Shown here: positions 56,335 through 64,000 of the stretch, piece by piece
How positions within the stretch are numbered: the stretch's first letter is position 1
How the letters are laid out: each line of letters opens with the position of its first letter
DNA from: Lactiplantibacillus plantarum
GTDB lineage: Bacteria > Bacillota > Bacilli > Lactobacillales > Lactobacillaceae
NCBI RefSeq assembly: GCF_014131735.1
Contig: NZ_CP039121.1
Span: forward strand, 868,001 to 932,000
Direction: 5' to 3'
Length of the DNA: 64,000 nucleotides
Made by a program: the position numbers and the translations under genes
The notes under the pieces: model-generated
Database searches by the model: none
What the model was told of the DNA's origin: nothing
Seen by the model: only the letters and a program-made list of their open reading frames with translations

Positions 56335-56838
56335 CTACTCCGTTATTGGACCAAAAGTGCCGTGCACGAGCTTGCGTAGATCATCAGCGTCGATTTCAAT
56401 TGAACGCCCGATTTTACCCGAAGATACGAGAATCTTACCTTGCTGCTTAGCGGTCTCGTCTAAGTAGATGGGAAACTTCTTAGTTTCCCAAATACCAACT
56501 GGTGTGTTGGCGCCGTGTTGGTATCCGGTAGTCCGTTCCAAGTCCTTTAATGGAATCATGCCAACTTTTTTGTTGCCGGATAGCTTAGCCAATTTTTTAT
56601 AGCTGAGGTGCTCATCTAACGGCAAGACGCCGACGACGGGACCGGTCTTGTTACCAATCAGCGCTAAGGTCTTGTAGATATGATGTTCGTCAACACCGAG
56701 GTGGTCGACTTGTAATTGTTGAACGTCGCCTTCCGTTTCGGTTGGGAATTCATATTGTTGATAGCTGATATTTGCTTTATCCAAAATCTTTTCAACAAGT
56801 GTTTTACCTAATTGATCTTTTTTCTTCTTTTTTGACAT
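56335..56838 (-). CDS. ybaK: Cys-tRNA(Pro) deacylase, YbaK/EbsC family
   Basis: 167 aa editing protein that hydrolyses mischarged Cys-tRNA(Pro). Features are HHIYKTLALIG with the family Lys, VGVLPLDEHLSYKKLAKL and the C-terminal ILVSSGKIGRSIEI. A lysine-rich N-terminus (SKKKKKDQ) follows the ATG at 56838, chosen for its Shine-Dalgarno (GAGGT). It is divergent from the GntR gene, with operator-like sequences between. Confidence 0.88.
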   Translation of the reverse strand: MSKKKKKDQLGKTLVEKILDKANISYQQYEFPTETEGDVQQLQVDHLGVDEHHIYKTLALIGNKTGPVVGVLPLDEHLSYKKLAKLSGNKKVGMIPLKDLERTTGYQHGANTPVGIWETKKFPIYLDETAKQQGKILVSSGKIGRSIEIDADDLRKLVHGTFGPITE

Positions 56839-56865
56839 TATTGTTAACCTCACATTTATTAAAAA

Positions 56866-56928
56866 TACGGTCCAATTTTATAAATGGACCGGAACAATTC
56901 ACCCAAACGCCATTAATTCTGCTATACT
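56866..56928. promoter_or_regulatory. gntR/ybaK intergenic operator region
   Basis: AAATGGACCGGAACAATT (56882-56899) matches 14 of 18 positions of the palindrome AATTGGACCGTTCCAATT found before xpk. A half-site ACGGTCCAATT lies at 56867-56877. The gntR -10 is probably TATACT (56923-56928). I infer autoregulation by the GntR protein. Confidence 0.65.
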
Positions 56929-56962
56929 TGAGGTATGAAATAACCTCAAAGGAGGGATTACA

Positions 56963-57688
56963 ATGGCTGACCTAGTTTATCAACAAGTCATCAATGATCT
57001 CAATAAACGGATCATGGCGAATGAATTTGTTGATAAGAAGCTTCCAGATGAACGTAGTCTTAGCGAACAGTATCAGGTAAGTCGTAGCTCGATTAAGCGC
57101 GCGCTTAACGTGCTAGCCAATAAGGGCCTGATTTTCAAGAAGCGGGGTTCGGGAACGTTCATTAATCCATTATATCTTAAAAATCAATCTTCGTTTAAGT
57201 ATGAAGGAACTAACCTAGGAATTACGGACAGTTTAAATACTGAGGGTGCTAAGCCCAGTATTCAATTATTAGACTTTCGCGTCATTCCTGCAAGTCAAGA
57301 GTTGCAACAAGACTTATTTTTAACTGCTGACGAGTTTGTTTATGAAATCAAACGGCTGCGATTACTGGATGACCAGCCTTTCATGATTGAAAGTGGCTAT
57401 ATTCCAATCAAGCTTGTGCCCCAGTTGAACCGACAAGTGGTCAGTGGATCGATCTTTAATTACGTGCAAAAGACCTTGCACGCCGCAGTGACCAAATCAT
57501 TCTTATCGATTGCGGCCGATGCGTCCAATACGACTGATCAAGAGTTGCTACATTTGCAGCCGAATGAACCGGTGGGCCTGATGAGTGGGATCTTCTTTTT
57601 AGATGATGGGACACCCTTTGAAGTGTCTAATATGCGATTACATTATCAATATATGAAGTATACAACGTTTGTGTCAACGAATAGTTAG
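56963..57688 (+). CDS. GntR/HutC-family transcriptional regulator (UTRA domain)
   Basis: 241 aa. N-terminal GntR helix-turn-helix (about 1-70) with LPDERSLSEQYQVSRSSIKR, and a C-terminal UTRA effector domain (about 90-240) of the HutC type, which usually binds a sugar phosphate or amino sugar. Strong ribosome binding site AAAGGAGGGA. Followed 14 bp later by the esterase gene. The same palindrome lies at its own promoter and at the xpk promoter, so xpk is a likely target. Confidence 0.88.
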   Translation: MADLVYQQVINDLNKRIMANEFVDKKLPDERSLSEQYQVSRSSIKRALNVLANKGLIFKKRGSGTFINPLYLKNQSSFKYEGTNLGITDSLNTEGAKPSIQLLDFRVIPASQELQQDLFLTADEFVYEIKRLRLLDDQPFMIESGYIPIKLVPQLNRQVVSGSIFNYVQKTLHAAVTKSFLSIAADASNTTDQELLHLQPNEPVGLMSGIFFLDDGTPFEVSNMRLHYQYMKYTTFVSTNS

Positions 57689-57702
57689 GAGTCTGAGGTG
57701 TC

Positions 57703-58551
57703 ATGGCACTGATTCGTATTAATTTTATGGCGGCTAGTTTACACCGGACCGTTCCCCTGATGGTGTGTTTACCAACTGATAAATTGGTCCCAGATGAGCA
57801 GGGCGTGCCGCGCCCGATTCAGGGTCCGTTTGCCACCCTGTACTTATTGCACGGTATCTTAGGTAGTGAAGTCGACTGGATTAGTGGCACACGAATCCAG
57901 CGCTGGGCCGACGAACGGAACCTGGCTGTCGTGATGCCAGCGGGCGAGAATAGTTTCTATACTGATCATCCTTGGTCTGGGGAGACGTATAGTCAATTTA
58001 TTGGTCAGGAATTGATTGATTTTACACGCCGGACGTTTCCACTATCACACCAGCGTGACCAAACTTTTATTGGCGGATTATCAATGGGTGGTTACGGGGC
58101 GCTGTATAACGGACTAAAATTTCACGATACTTTTGGGGCCATTGTGAGTTTATCAGCCGGACTGAATGTGCGACCCGGAATGGAAAAGTTACCGGCAAAG
58201 CCTCAGTGGTTTGCGGAAACAGTCGCATATCAGCATGGCGTTTTTGGCCCAGATCTAGCAGCTGCTGGTCATTCGGAATTAAACCTGCAAGTGCTCGTAA
58301 CTAATTTACTGGCAGCTCACGTCGTTTTACCCGCGATTTTTATGGCGATTGGCGATCAGGACGGCTTAAAGTCAGCGAATGATGAATTTGATCATTTTCT
58401 AACGACCAAAAAAGTTTCGCATGAATATTTGGTCGGTTCTGGAGCGCACGAGTGGGATTTCTGGGACCGCTATCTATTAAAAGCACTGAACTGGTTGCCA
58501 CTAACTAATCAGGGCGCCGGTGTTAATTCTGGGCATATTAAAGCTAATTGA
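57703..58551 (+). CDS. esterase D-like alpha/beta hydrolase (tributyrin esterase type)
   Basis: 282 aa. The nucleophile motif GGLSMGGYGA (family GxSxGG) follows LYLLHGILGSEVDW (oxyanion region). An acid residue in GDQDG and a catalytic His in GAHEWDFWDRYL are visible. Members include S-formylglutathione hydrolase and the lactic-acid-bacterial tributyrin esterase EstA; short acyl esters are the likely substrates. In a unit with the GntR regulator. Confidence 0.85.
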   Translation: MALIRINFMAASLHRTVPLMVCLPTDKLVPDEQGVPRPIQGPFATLYLLHGILGSEVDWISGTRIQRWADERNLAVVMPAGENSFYTDHPWSGETYSQFIGQELIDFTRRTFPLSHQRDQTFIGGLSMGGYGALYNGLKFHDTFGAIVSLSAGLNVRPGMEKLPAKPQWFAETVAYQHGVFGPDLAAAGHSELNLQVLVTNLLAAHVVLPAIFMAIGDQDGLKSANDEFDHFLTTKKVSHEYLVGSGAHEWDFWDRYLLKALNWLPLTNQGAGVNSGHIKAN

Positions 58552-58654
58552 TGGGCTGCTTCAATCATTCTGTGTACAAATTATTAAAAAATATATTAAT
58601 CTAAAAGCAGGGTGTCCCAAGGGATGAGCCTTGTTTTTTTGTTTTAATTTATAA

Positions 58655-58730
58655 AATTGGACCGTTCCAATTAACAAAAAGGTTGATTTTTTGAAATGAG
58701 TTGTTAAAATAGAACTTGTAAACGAAAACA
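58655..58730 (+). promoter_or_regulatory. xpk promoter with GntR palindrome and cre site
   Basis: Palindrome AATTGGACCGTTCCAATT (58655-58672), then -35 TTGATT (58683-58688), 16-bp spacer, -10 TAAAAT (58705-58710), then TTGTAAACGAAAACA (58716-58730), a full match to the cre consensus WTGNAANCGNWNNCW. CcpA bound here would block the polymerase at the start. Leader about 60 nt to the ATG. Confidence 0.8.
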
Positions 58731-58780
58731 TTTAAACAGTTAGCGTTCAAGTGAAAAGCAAATTAAGGAGTGTTTTTGAA

Positions 58781-61147
58781 ATGACAACAGATTACTCATC
58801 ACCAGCATATTTGCAAAAAGTTGATAAGTACTGGCGTGCTGCCAACTACTTATCAGTTGGTCAACTTTATTTAAAAGATAATCCACTATTACAACGGCCA
58901 TTGAAGGCCAGTGACGTTAAGGTTCATCCAATTGGTCACTGGGGGACGATTGCCGGTCAAAACTTTATCTATGCCCATCTTAACCGGGTCATCAACAAGT
59001 ACGGTTTGAAGATGTTCTACGTTGAAGGTCCAGGTCATGGTGGTCAAGTGATGGTTTCAAACTCTTACCTTGACGGTACTTACACCGATATTTATCCAGA
59101 AATTACGCAGGATGTTGAAGGGATGCAAAAGCTCTTTAAGCAATTCTCATTCCCAGGTGGGGTTGCTTCCCATGCGGCACCTGAAACACCCGGTTCAATC
59201 CATGAAGGTGGCGAACTTGGTTACTCAATTTCACACGGGGTTGGGGCAATTCTTGACAATCCTGACGAGATCGCCGCGGTTGTTGTTGGTGATGGGGAAT
59301 CCGAAACGGGTCCATTAGCAACTTCATGGCAATCAACGAAGTTCATTAACCCAATCAACGACGGGGCTGTTTTACCAATCTTGAACTTAAATGGTTTTAA
59401 GATTTCTAACCCAACGATTTTTGGTCGGACTTCTGATGCTAAGATTAAGGAATACTTCGAAAGCATGAATTGGGAACCAATCTTCGTTGAAGGTGACGAT
59501 CCTGAAAAGGTTCACCCAGCCTTAGCTAAGGCCATGGATGAAGCCGTTGAAAAGATCAAGGCAATCCAGAAGCATGCTCGCGAAAATGACGATGCGACAT
59601 TGCCAGTATGGCCAATGATCGTCTTCCGCGCACCTAAGGGCTGGACTGGTCCGAAGTCATGGGACGGTGATAAGATCGAAGGTTCATTCCGTGCTCATCA
59701 AATTCCGATTCCTGTTGATCAAAATGACATGGAACATGCGGATGCTTTAGTTGATTGGCTCGAATCATATCAACCAAAAGAACTCTTCAATGAAGATGGC
59801 TCTTTGAAGGATGATATTAAAGAAATTATTCCTACTGGGGACAGTCGGATGGCTGCTAACCCAATCACCAATGGTGGGGTCGATCCGAAAGCCTTGAACT
59901 TACCAAACTTCCGTGATTATGCGGTCGATACGTCCAAAGAAGGCGCGAATGTTAAGCAAGATATGATCGTTTGGTCAGACTATTTGCGGGATGTCATCAA
60001 GAAGAATCCTGATAACTTCCGGTTGTTCGGACCTGATGAAACCATGTCTAACCGCTTATATGGTGTCTTCGAAACCACTAATCGTCAATGGATGGAAGAC
60101 ATTCATCCAGATAGTGACCAATATGAAGCACCAGCTGGCCGGGTCTTAGATGCTCAGTTATCTGAACACCAAGCTGAAGGTTGGTTAGAAGGTTACGTCT
60201 TAACTGGACGTCATGGGTTATTTGCCAGTTATGAAGCCTTCCTACGCGTTGTGGACTCAATGTTGACGCAACACTTCAAGTGGTTACGTAAAGCCAATGA
60301 ACTTGATTGGCGTAAAAAGTACCCATCACTTAACATTATCGCGGCTTCAACTGTATTCCAACAAGACCATAATGGTTATACCCACCAAGATCCAGGTGCA
60401 TTAACTCATTTGGCCGAAAAGAAACCAGAATACATTCGCGAATATTTACCAGCCGATGCCAACACGTTATTAGCTGTCGGTGACGTCATTTTCCGGAGCC
60501 AAGAAAAGATCAACTACGTGGTTACGTCAAAACACCCACGTCAACAATGGTTCAGCATTGAAGAAGCTAAGCAATTAGTTGACAATGGTCTTGGTATCAT
60601 TGATTGGGCAAGTACGGACCAAGGTAGCGAACCAGACATTGTCTTTGCAGCTGCTGGGACGGAACCAACGCTTGAAACGTTGGCTGCCATCCAATTACTA
60701 CACGACAGTTTCCCAGAGATGAAGATTCGTTTCGTGAACGTGGTCGACATCTTGAAGTTACGTAGTCCTGAAAAGGATCCGCGGGGCTTGTCAGATGCTG
60801 AGTTTGACCATTACTTTACTAAGGACAAACCAGTGGTCTTTGCTTTCCACGGTTACGAAGACTTAGTTCGTGACATCTTCTTTGATCGTCACAACCATAA
60901 CTTATACGTCCACGGTTACCGTGAAAATGGTGATATTACCACACCATTCGACGTACGGGTCATGAACCAGATGGACCGCTTCGACTTAGCTAAGTCGGCA
61001 ATTGCGGCGCAACCAGCAATGGAAAACACTGGTGCGGCCTTCGTTCAATCCATGGATAATATGCTTGCTAAACACAATGCCTATATCCGGGATGCCGGAA
61101 CTGACTTGCCAGAAGTTAATGATTGGCAATGGAAGGGTTTAAAATAA
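58781..61147 (+). CDS. xpk: xylulose-5-phosphate/fructose-6-phosphate phosphoketolase
   Basis: Cleaves xylulose 5-phosphate (and possibly fructose 6-phosphate) with phosphate to acetyl phosphate and glyceraldehyde 3-phosphate, the key step of heterolactic fermentation. It is 788 aa and TPP-dependent: [17 protein letters not shown] (170-178), [14 protein letters not shown] and [13 protein letters not shown] at 58781 follows AAGGAG; an upstream in-frame start at 58751 lacks one. Codon use is strongly biased, consistent with high expression. L. plantarum has two xpk genes; by neighbourhood this is probably xpk1. Confidence 0.96.
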   Translation: MTTDYSSPAYLQKVDKYWRAANYLSVGQLYLKDNPLLQRPLKASDVKVHPIGHWGTIAGQNFIYAHLNRVINKYGLKMFYVEGPGHGGQVMVSNSYLDGTYTDIYPEITQDVEGMQKLFKQFSFPGGVASHAAPETPGSIHEGGELGYSISHGVGAILDNPDEIAAVVVGDGESETGPLATSWQSTKFINPINDGAVLPILNLNGFKISNPTIFGRTSDAKIKEYFESMNWEPIFVEGDDPEKVHPALAKAMDEAVEKIKAIQKHARENDDATLPVWPMIVFRAPKGWTGPKSWDGDKIEGSFRAHQIPIPVDQNDMEHADALVDWLESYQPKELFNEDGSLKDDIKEIIPTGDSRMAANPITNGGVDPKALNLPNFRDYAVDTSKEGANVKQDMIVWSDYLRDVIKKNPDNFRLFGPDETMSNRLYGVFETTNRQWMEDIHPDSDQYEAPAGRVLDAQLSEHQAEGWLEGYVLTGRHGLFASYEAFLRVVDSMLTQHFKWLRKANELDWRKKYPSLNIIAASTVFQQDHNGYTHQDPGALTHLAEKKPEYIREYLPADANTLLAVGDVIFRSQEKINYVVTSKHPRQQWFSIEEAKQLVDNGLGIIDWASTDQGSEPDIVFAAAGTEPTLETLAAIQLLHDSFPEMKIRFVNVVDILKLRSPEKDPRGLSDAEFDHYFTKDKPVVFAFHGYEDLVRDIFFDRHNHNLYVHGYRENGDITTPFDVRVMNQMDRFDLAKSAIAAQPAMENTGAAFVQSMDNMLAKHNAYIRDAGTDLPEVNDWQWKGLK

Positions 61148-61167
61148 GCAGTTAAAATCTTAATTTG

Positions 61168-61215
61168 AAAATAGCGTTGCTACTGGCTTGTGCCTCCAGT
61201 AGCAACGCTATTTTT
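61168..61215 (+). terminator. terminator of xpk
   Basis: AAAATAGCGTTGCTACTGG / CCAGTAGCAACGCTATTTTT arms, then T-rich sequence. Confidence 0.88.
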
Positions 61216-61586
61216 GTGCGCTATTAATTGTGTCGATTGGATACTGTCAACTCAGCATGGGCGACTTATTTCAGATTGCGTGTATATCAAGCAATACTAG
61301 TGGTATGTCAACAAGTGCTGATTGGTGCTGGAATGTAGCCTATGACGTCTTAATCAGAACCTAGCTAACTGACGTTTAATCAAGAAGCAACTTGCAATGA
61401 CTAGCATAATGTGAATTGTGAGCATATTTTAATTGGTTTTTAATTATTCCTGTTATAATAACGCTACCTAAGCTGATACTAGTGATGGTGATTAGTTAAG
61501 GATGAACGGGTCTGACGCAATCAGCTCAGCCTAACATCGTCGATTCCGGTTCCATGAACCGAGTTTATGTGGAAAGGAGCGACTGG
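61216..61586 (+). promoter_or_regulatory. spacer and structured leader of GT4 gene
   Basis: 61216-61430 shows nothing recognised. An extended -10 promoter TGTTATAAT (61451-61459) follows. The leader of about 120 nt can pair AGCTGAT (61471-61477) with ATCAGCT (61520-61526), and forms the hairpin CGGTTC-cat-GAACCG (61547-61561) just before the ribosome binding site. Confidence 0.45.
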
Positions 61587-62762
61587 TTGTTTAATCGCCA
61601 GTCAACGATGCTAATGAAAATTTTGATAACAGTCGAGAATTTAGTGATGGATGGTGTCAAACGAGCGGCGACGGTCCTCGGCAATGCGTTGACCTCGCAA
61701 GCCGAGGTTGCTTTTTACTCCTTGGCCCAACCCCGGTCTTTCTATGAACTGAGCGCACCGCTTATCACGGCGCGCCGGCCTGCAAGTGCGACGGTACTTA
61801 ATTACTTTGGCGCTGATCCGTTGACCGTTTATGCGCCTCAAATAGATGATTTACTCACGACGATTGGGTCGGGAGCTTACGATGCCGTTATTCTCCCGGG
61901 AGGTTTACTGACGAGTTTTGCTCCGGCAATCAAACAGCGTTTTCCACGGGTCAATGTCATTGCGTGGATGCACAATAATGTTGATATCTACCTCAATCAG
62001 TATTACGTCCAAATGCAAGATGAACTGGTCGCAGGGCTCTTAGCGGCTGATACGGTCGTGACATTGACCGATTATGATTGGGAAGGCTACTCACGTTTTA
62101 ACGCCCATACGGTCAAGTTCTATAATCCACCGACCATGCAAGCTCATGGTCAGCAGGCCGACTTGGCGCAACATATCATTGCCTACACTGGTCGTATTGA
62201 CCTGCAACATAAGGGGCTCGATTATTTGTTGACAGTTGCGCGAGCCTTGCCCGATGATTGGCAAATTGCAGTCGCAGGGACTGGTCCCGAAGACCAATTA
62301 GCGACGTTCAATCGGTTGATGGCTGAACTCGATGTTCGTGACCGCATTATTTATCGGGGTGCGCTGAAAGATACTGAGTTACGGGCGCATTATCAACAGG
62401 CGAGTGTCTTCATGATGACTTCGCGTTGGGAAGGGATGCCATTAGTTATGGGGGAAGCGATGACGATGGGGTTACCGATCGTCTCAATGTGGAATACTGG
62501 CTCAGCCGAGTACTTGCAGGGTGGCCAGTACGGTGTGTTGACTCCGGCCCGCGATGTTAATGCTCTGATTACTGGCTTAATGCCACTGTTAACTGATTTT
62601 GACTGTCGCGCTGAATATGCCGCGCGCGCTCGGCAACGCAGTCATGACTTTACCTTGAGCAAGATTGTCCGGCAGTGGCTGGCACTATTGAATCGCCAAT
62701 ATGTTCCGCAAACGGTCGTCGAATCAAATTGGCCTGCGGATTTGAGTAGTGGGGGACATTAG
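61587..62762 (+). CDS. GT4-family glycosyltransferase
   Basis: 391 aa, GT-B fold: an N-terminal acceptor domain (KILITVENLVMDGVKRAA) and a C-terminal nucleotide-sugar domain with YTGRIDLQHKGLDYLL, MMTSRWEGMPLVMGEAMTMG and the EX7E-type glutamates. The product may be a surface glycan or lipid-linked sugar; no neighbours help. Start chosen at TTG 61587, 7 nt after AAAGGAG. ATG codons at 61608 and 61614 lack a good site. Confidence 0.83.
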   Translation: MFNRQSTMLMKILITVENLVMDGVKRAATVLGNALTSQAEVAFYSLAQPRSFYELSAPLITARRPASATVLNYFGADPLTVYAPQIDDLLTTIGSGAYDAVILPGGLLTSFAPAIKQRFPRVNVIAWMHNNVDIYLNQYYVQMQDELVAGLLAADTVVTLTDYDWEGYSRFNAHTVKFYNPPTMQAHGQQADLAQHIIAYTGRIDLQHKGLDYLLTVARALPDDWQIAVAGTGPEDQLATFNRLMAELDVRDRIIYRGALKDTELRAHYQQASVFMMTSRWEGMPLVMGEAMTMGLPIVSMWNTGSAEYLQGGQYGVLTPARDVNALITGLMPLLTDFDCRAEYAARARQRSHDFTLSKIVRQWLALLNRQYVPQTVVESNWPADLSSGGH

Positions 62763-62971
62763 CCTGTCATAGCGGTCATGATAATCGCTCAGTACTTAGG
62801 ACCTGAATGGTCGGTGCTGAGCTTTTTTGTCATTGATGGTGGGGATTTTCTTTGGATAGAACTATTATATAAAAGTTATGAATTCTATTAATCAATTTGC
62901 AAACGCGTGACGACTTTGATACACTCAATCAAAAGGTCAGCCGTGCCTGACCGCATTGGAGGAGCTTGCTA

Positions 62972-63169
62972 TTGAAGACAACGTGGCTGGCTAGTTTACT
63001 AGTCACAATCTTTTGGGGCGCCGTATTGGGGCTCGTTGTAACGTATTTAGGTGGGGCGATGGTCGAGGCTTTGACCGCCACCCCCATCGTTCGTGAACCA
63101 TTCAAAGCCATGGCGGTGGGTATCATATTGGCAGTGATGAGTGGGTTATTAGTGACAACGCACCATTAA
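62972..63169 (+). CDS. small membrane protein, DUF2929/YjzD-like
   Basis: 65 aa with two membrane segments (LASLLVTIFWGAVLGLVVTY and MAVGIILAVMSGLLV). Size and pattern (TIFWGxxLGxVVxYLGxA) resemble DUF2929 (YjzD), of unknown function. The start is TTG at 62972, 7 nt after GGAGGAG. Confidence 0.65.
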   Translation: MKTTWLASLLVTIFWGAVLGLVVTYLGGAMVEALTATPIVREPFKAMAVGIILAVMSGLLVTTHH

Positions 63170-63225
63170 GAACTGTATGCTGGCTTTAAGGGCGCTTAGC
63201 CGACCGTTAACAAGCTTGATAAATT

Positions 63226-63270
63226 AAAAATGATTCGCCTTCTTGTCAGAGGAAGGTGAATCATTTTTTA
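63226..63270. terminator. bidirectional terminator
   Basis: AAAAATGATTCGCCTTC / GGAAGGTGAATCATTTTTTA hairpin between convergent genes. Confidence 0.85.
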
Positions 63271-63331
63271 GTGTAGATGAATCACGGGGTTCAATGGTGA
63301 ACTAACTGTCCGGAGTGCGTTGCGCAAATGC

Positions 63332-63652
63332 TCACGATTTGGATAGTCGGAGTAGTTTGAGTAACGTACCGGCAAGTTCTTCACGTTGATGGGCTGGCAG
63401 ATCACTCAGGTAGTCGAGTAATGCAACAACATTAGGTGATTGGAGAAGCTCGTCGCGAAAGAAGTCCGCTATTTTTAAATTCAGAGTTTCAGCGATTGCG
63501 GTCAAACTTTGTAGTTTAATGTTATCGACCTTACCACGTTCGAGTCGAGAAATTAGCGAGATTGAAACATTCGATTGTTCGGCCAATTGCTCGATGGTGA
63601 TGCCGTGTTGCTGTCGGCGTTGCCGAATGATTTTGCCTATCTCGGTTAACAT
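63332..63652 (-). CDS. XRE-family transcriptional regulator
   Basis: 106 aa. N-terminal HTH_3 domain (about 5-60): IRQRRQQHGITIEQLAEQSN followed by VSISLISRLERGK. The C-terminal part (about 61-106) is helical and unassigned. Ribosome binding site GGAGGATTCCC. Its promoter side faces a cluster of AT-rich repeats, possible operators. Confidence 0.88.
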   Translation of the reverse strand: MLTEIGKIIRQRRQQHGITIEQLAEQSNVSISLISRLERGKVDNIKLQSLTAIAETLNLKIADFFRDELLQSPNVVALLDYLSDLPAHQREELAGTLLKLLRLSKS

Positions 63653-63732
63653 GGGAATCCTCCTTAATCCATTAAGCGTCTTAGCACTAATTTTAGAGGT
63701 TTCGCTATGCTTGAAACAGAGCTGTAAGTACC

Positions 63733-63961
63733 TTATAAGTACCGTTATAAGGTCATTAAAGCTTTTGATACGTGATGCTAATTAAATCACGTTACTTTGC
63801 TTTCAGTTATCGAACTCATGCTGAATTTGTGATCCGTTGAATGTGACAAAGCAATTATTAGGTTACGGTTAATGATAAAATAGCAACATACTATAAAGGT
63901 CTTTAAATACTTCTTTTAGTCGTATATAATGTTATTAAAGCTTTGTTATAACGCTATTAAA
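63733..63961. repeat. cluster of TTATAA-NGN-TATTAAA-like repeats
   Basis: AT-rich copies: TTATAAGGTCATTAAA (63745-63760), CTATAAAGGTCTTTAAA (63891-63907), ATATAATGTTATTAAA (63924-63939), TTATAACGCTATTAAA (63946-63961), plus a partial TTATAAGT at 63733. The last three start 33 and 22 bp apart, multiples of about one helical turn. No gene is seen in 63653-64000. It may be an operator for the XRE gene or for a gene beyond the window. Confidence 0.5.
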
Positions 63962-64000
63962 TAATTAGTATAGCTTGCAAAGCAGAATAGAAATCAGAGT

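Overview
The window looks like chromosomal DNA of a Lactiplantibacillus plantarum-type lactic acid bacterium. It has a Gram-positive layout with strong AGGAGG-type ribosome binding sites, a RexAB-type recombination nuclease, and a PyrR-attenuated pyr operon without pyrK. It also carries the phosphoketolase-pathway genes zwf and xpk, PgaC/PgaD-like polysaccharide genes, and many T-tailed hairpins between genes. I see no phage, insertion sequence, CRISPR array, tRNA or rRNA. The species call rests on gene content from memory, not on a search.

Layout. 1-5.6 kb: end of a purine operon (purF fragment, purM, purN, purH, purD) and its terminator, then a decayed methionine-synthase-II-like pseudogene. 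6.4-9.3 kb: leftward operon of a degenerate EAL protein, a PgaD-like membrane protein and a processive GT2 glycosyltransferase, with a clear promoter and a three-half-site operator. 9.4-15.3 kb: an NmrA-like protein, two purine permeases (the second behind a guanine-class riboswitch and a PurBox-overlapped promoter) and a PucR regulator. 15.3-16.1 kb: a gene-free spacer. 16.0-25.8 kb: complete pyr operon pyrR-pyrB-pyrC-carA-carB-pyrD-pyrF-pyrE with two PyrR attenuators, so purine and pyrimidine synthesis and purine salvage sit within 26 kb. 25.9-34.6 kb: a DMT exporter and rexB-rexA. 34.7-50 kb: small transcription units (GNAT, SDR, LysR/TSUP pair, dapA-aminotransferase with a divergent MocR regulator, zwf, SdpI-like protein, MerR/oxidoreductase pair, MFS, Na+/H+ antiporter, NrdI). 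50-56 kb: CorC-type transporter, a small hypothetical gene with hsp20, two DUF proteins, an orphan LytTR response regulator, an HD hydrolase and a membrane HExxH protein. 56.3-61.2 kb: EbsC/YbaK deacylase, GntR regulator, esterase and xylulose-5-phosphate phosphoketolase, linked by a shared operator palindrome. 61.5-64 kb: a GT4 glycosyltransferase, a small DUF2929-like membrane protein, an XRE regulator and a cluster of AT-rich repeats at the edge.

A theme across loci is avoidance of iron-sulfur chemistry. PurF has lost one expected cluster ligand, RexB lacks all four AddB cluster cysteines, and the pyr operon has a class 1B-type pyrD without the [2Fe-2S] partner PyrK. NrdI, which supports manganese loading of class Ib ribonucleotide reductase, is present. 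This fits the known low iron need of L. plantarum, but the link is my inference. Other points of interest are the degenerate-EAL polysaccharide locus, dual GntR/CcpA control of xpk, a MerR promoter with a 19-bp spacer, and a 9-bp tag found in five unrelated spacers.
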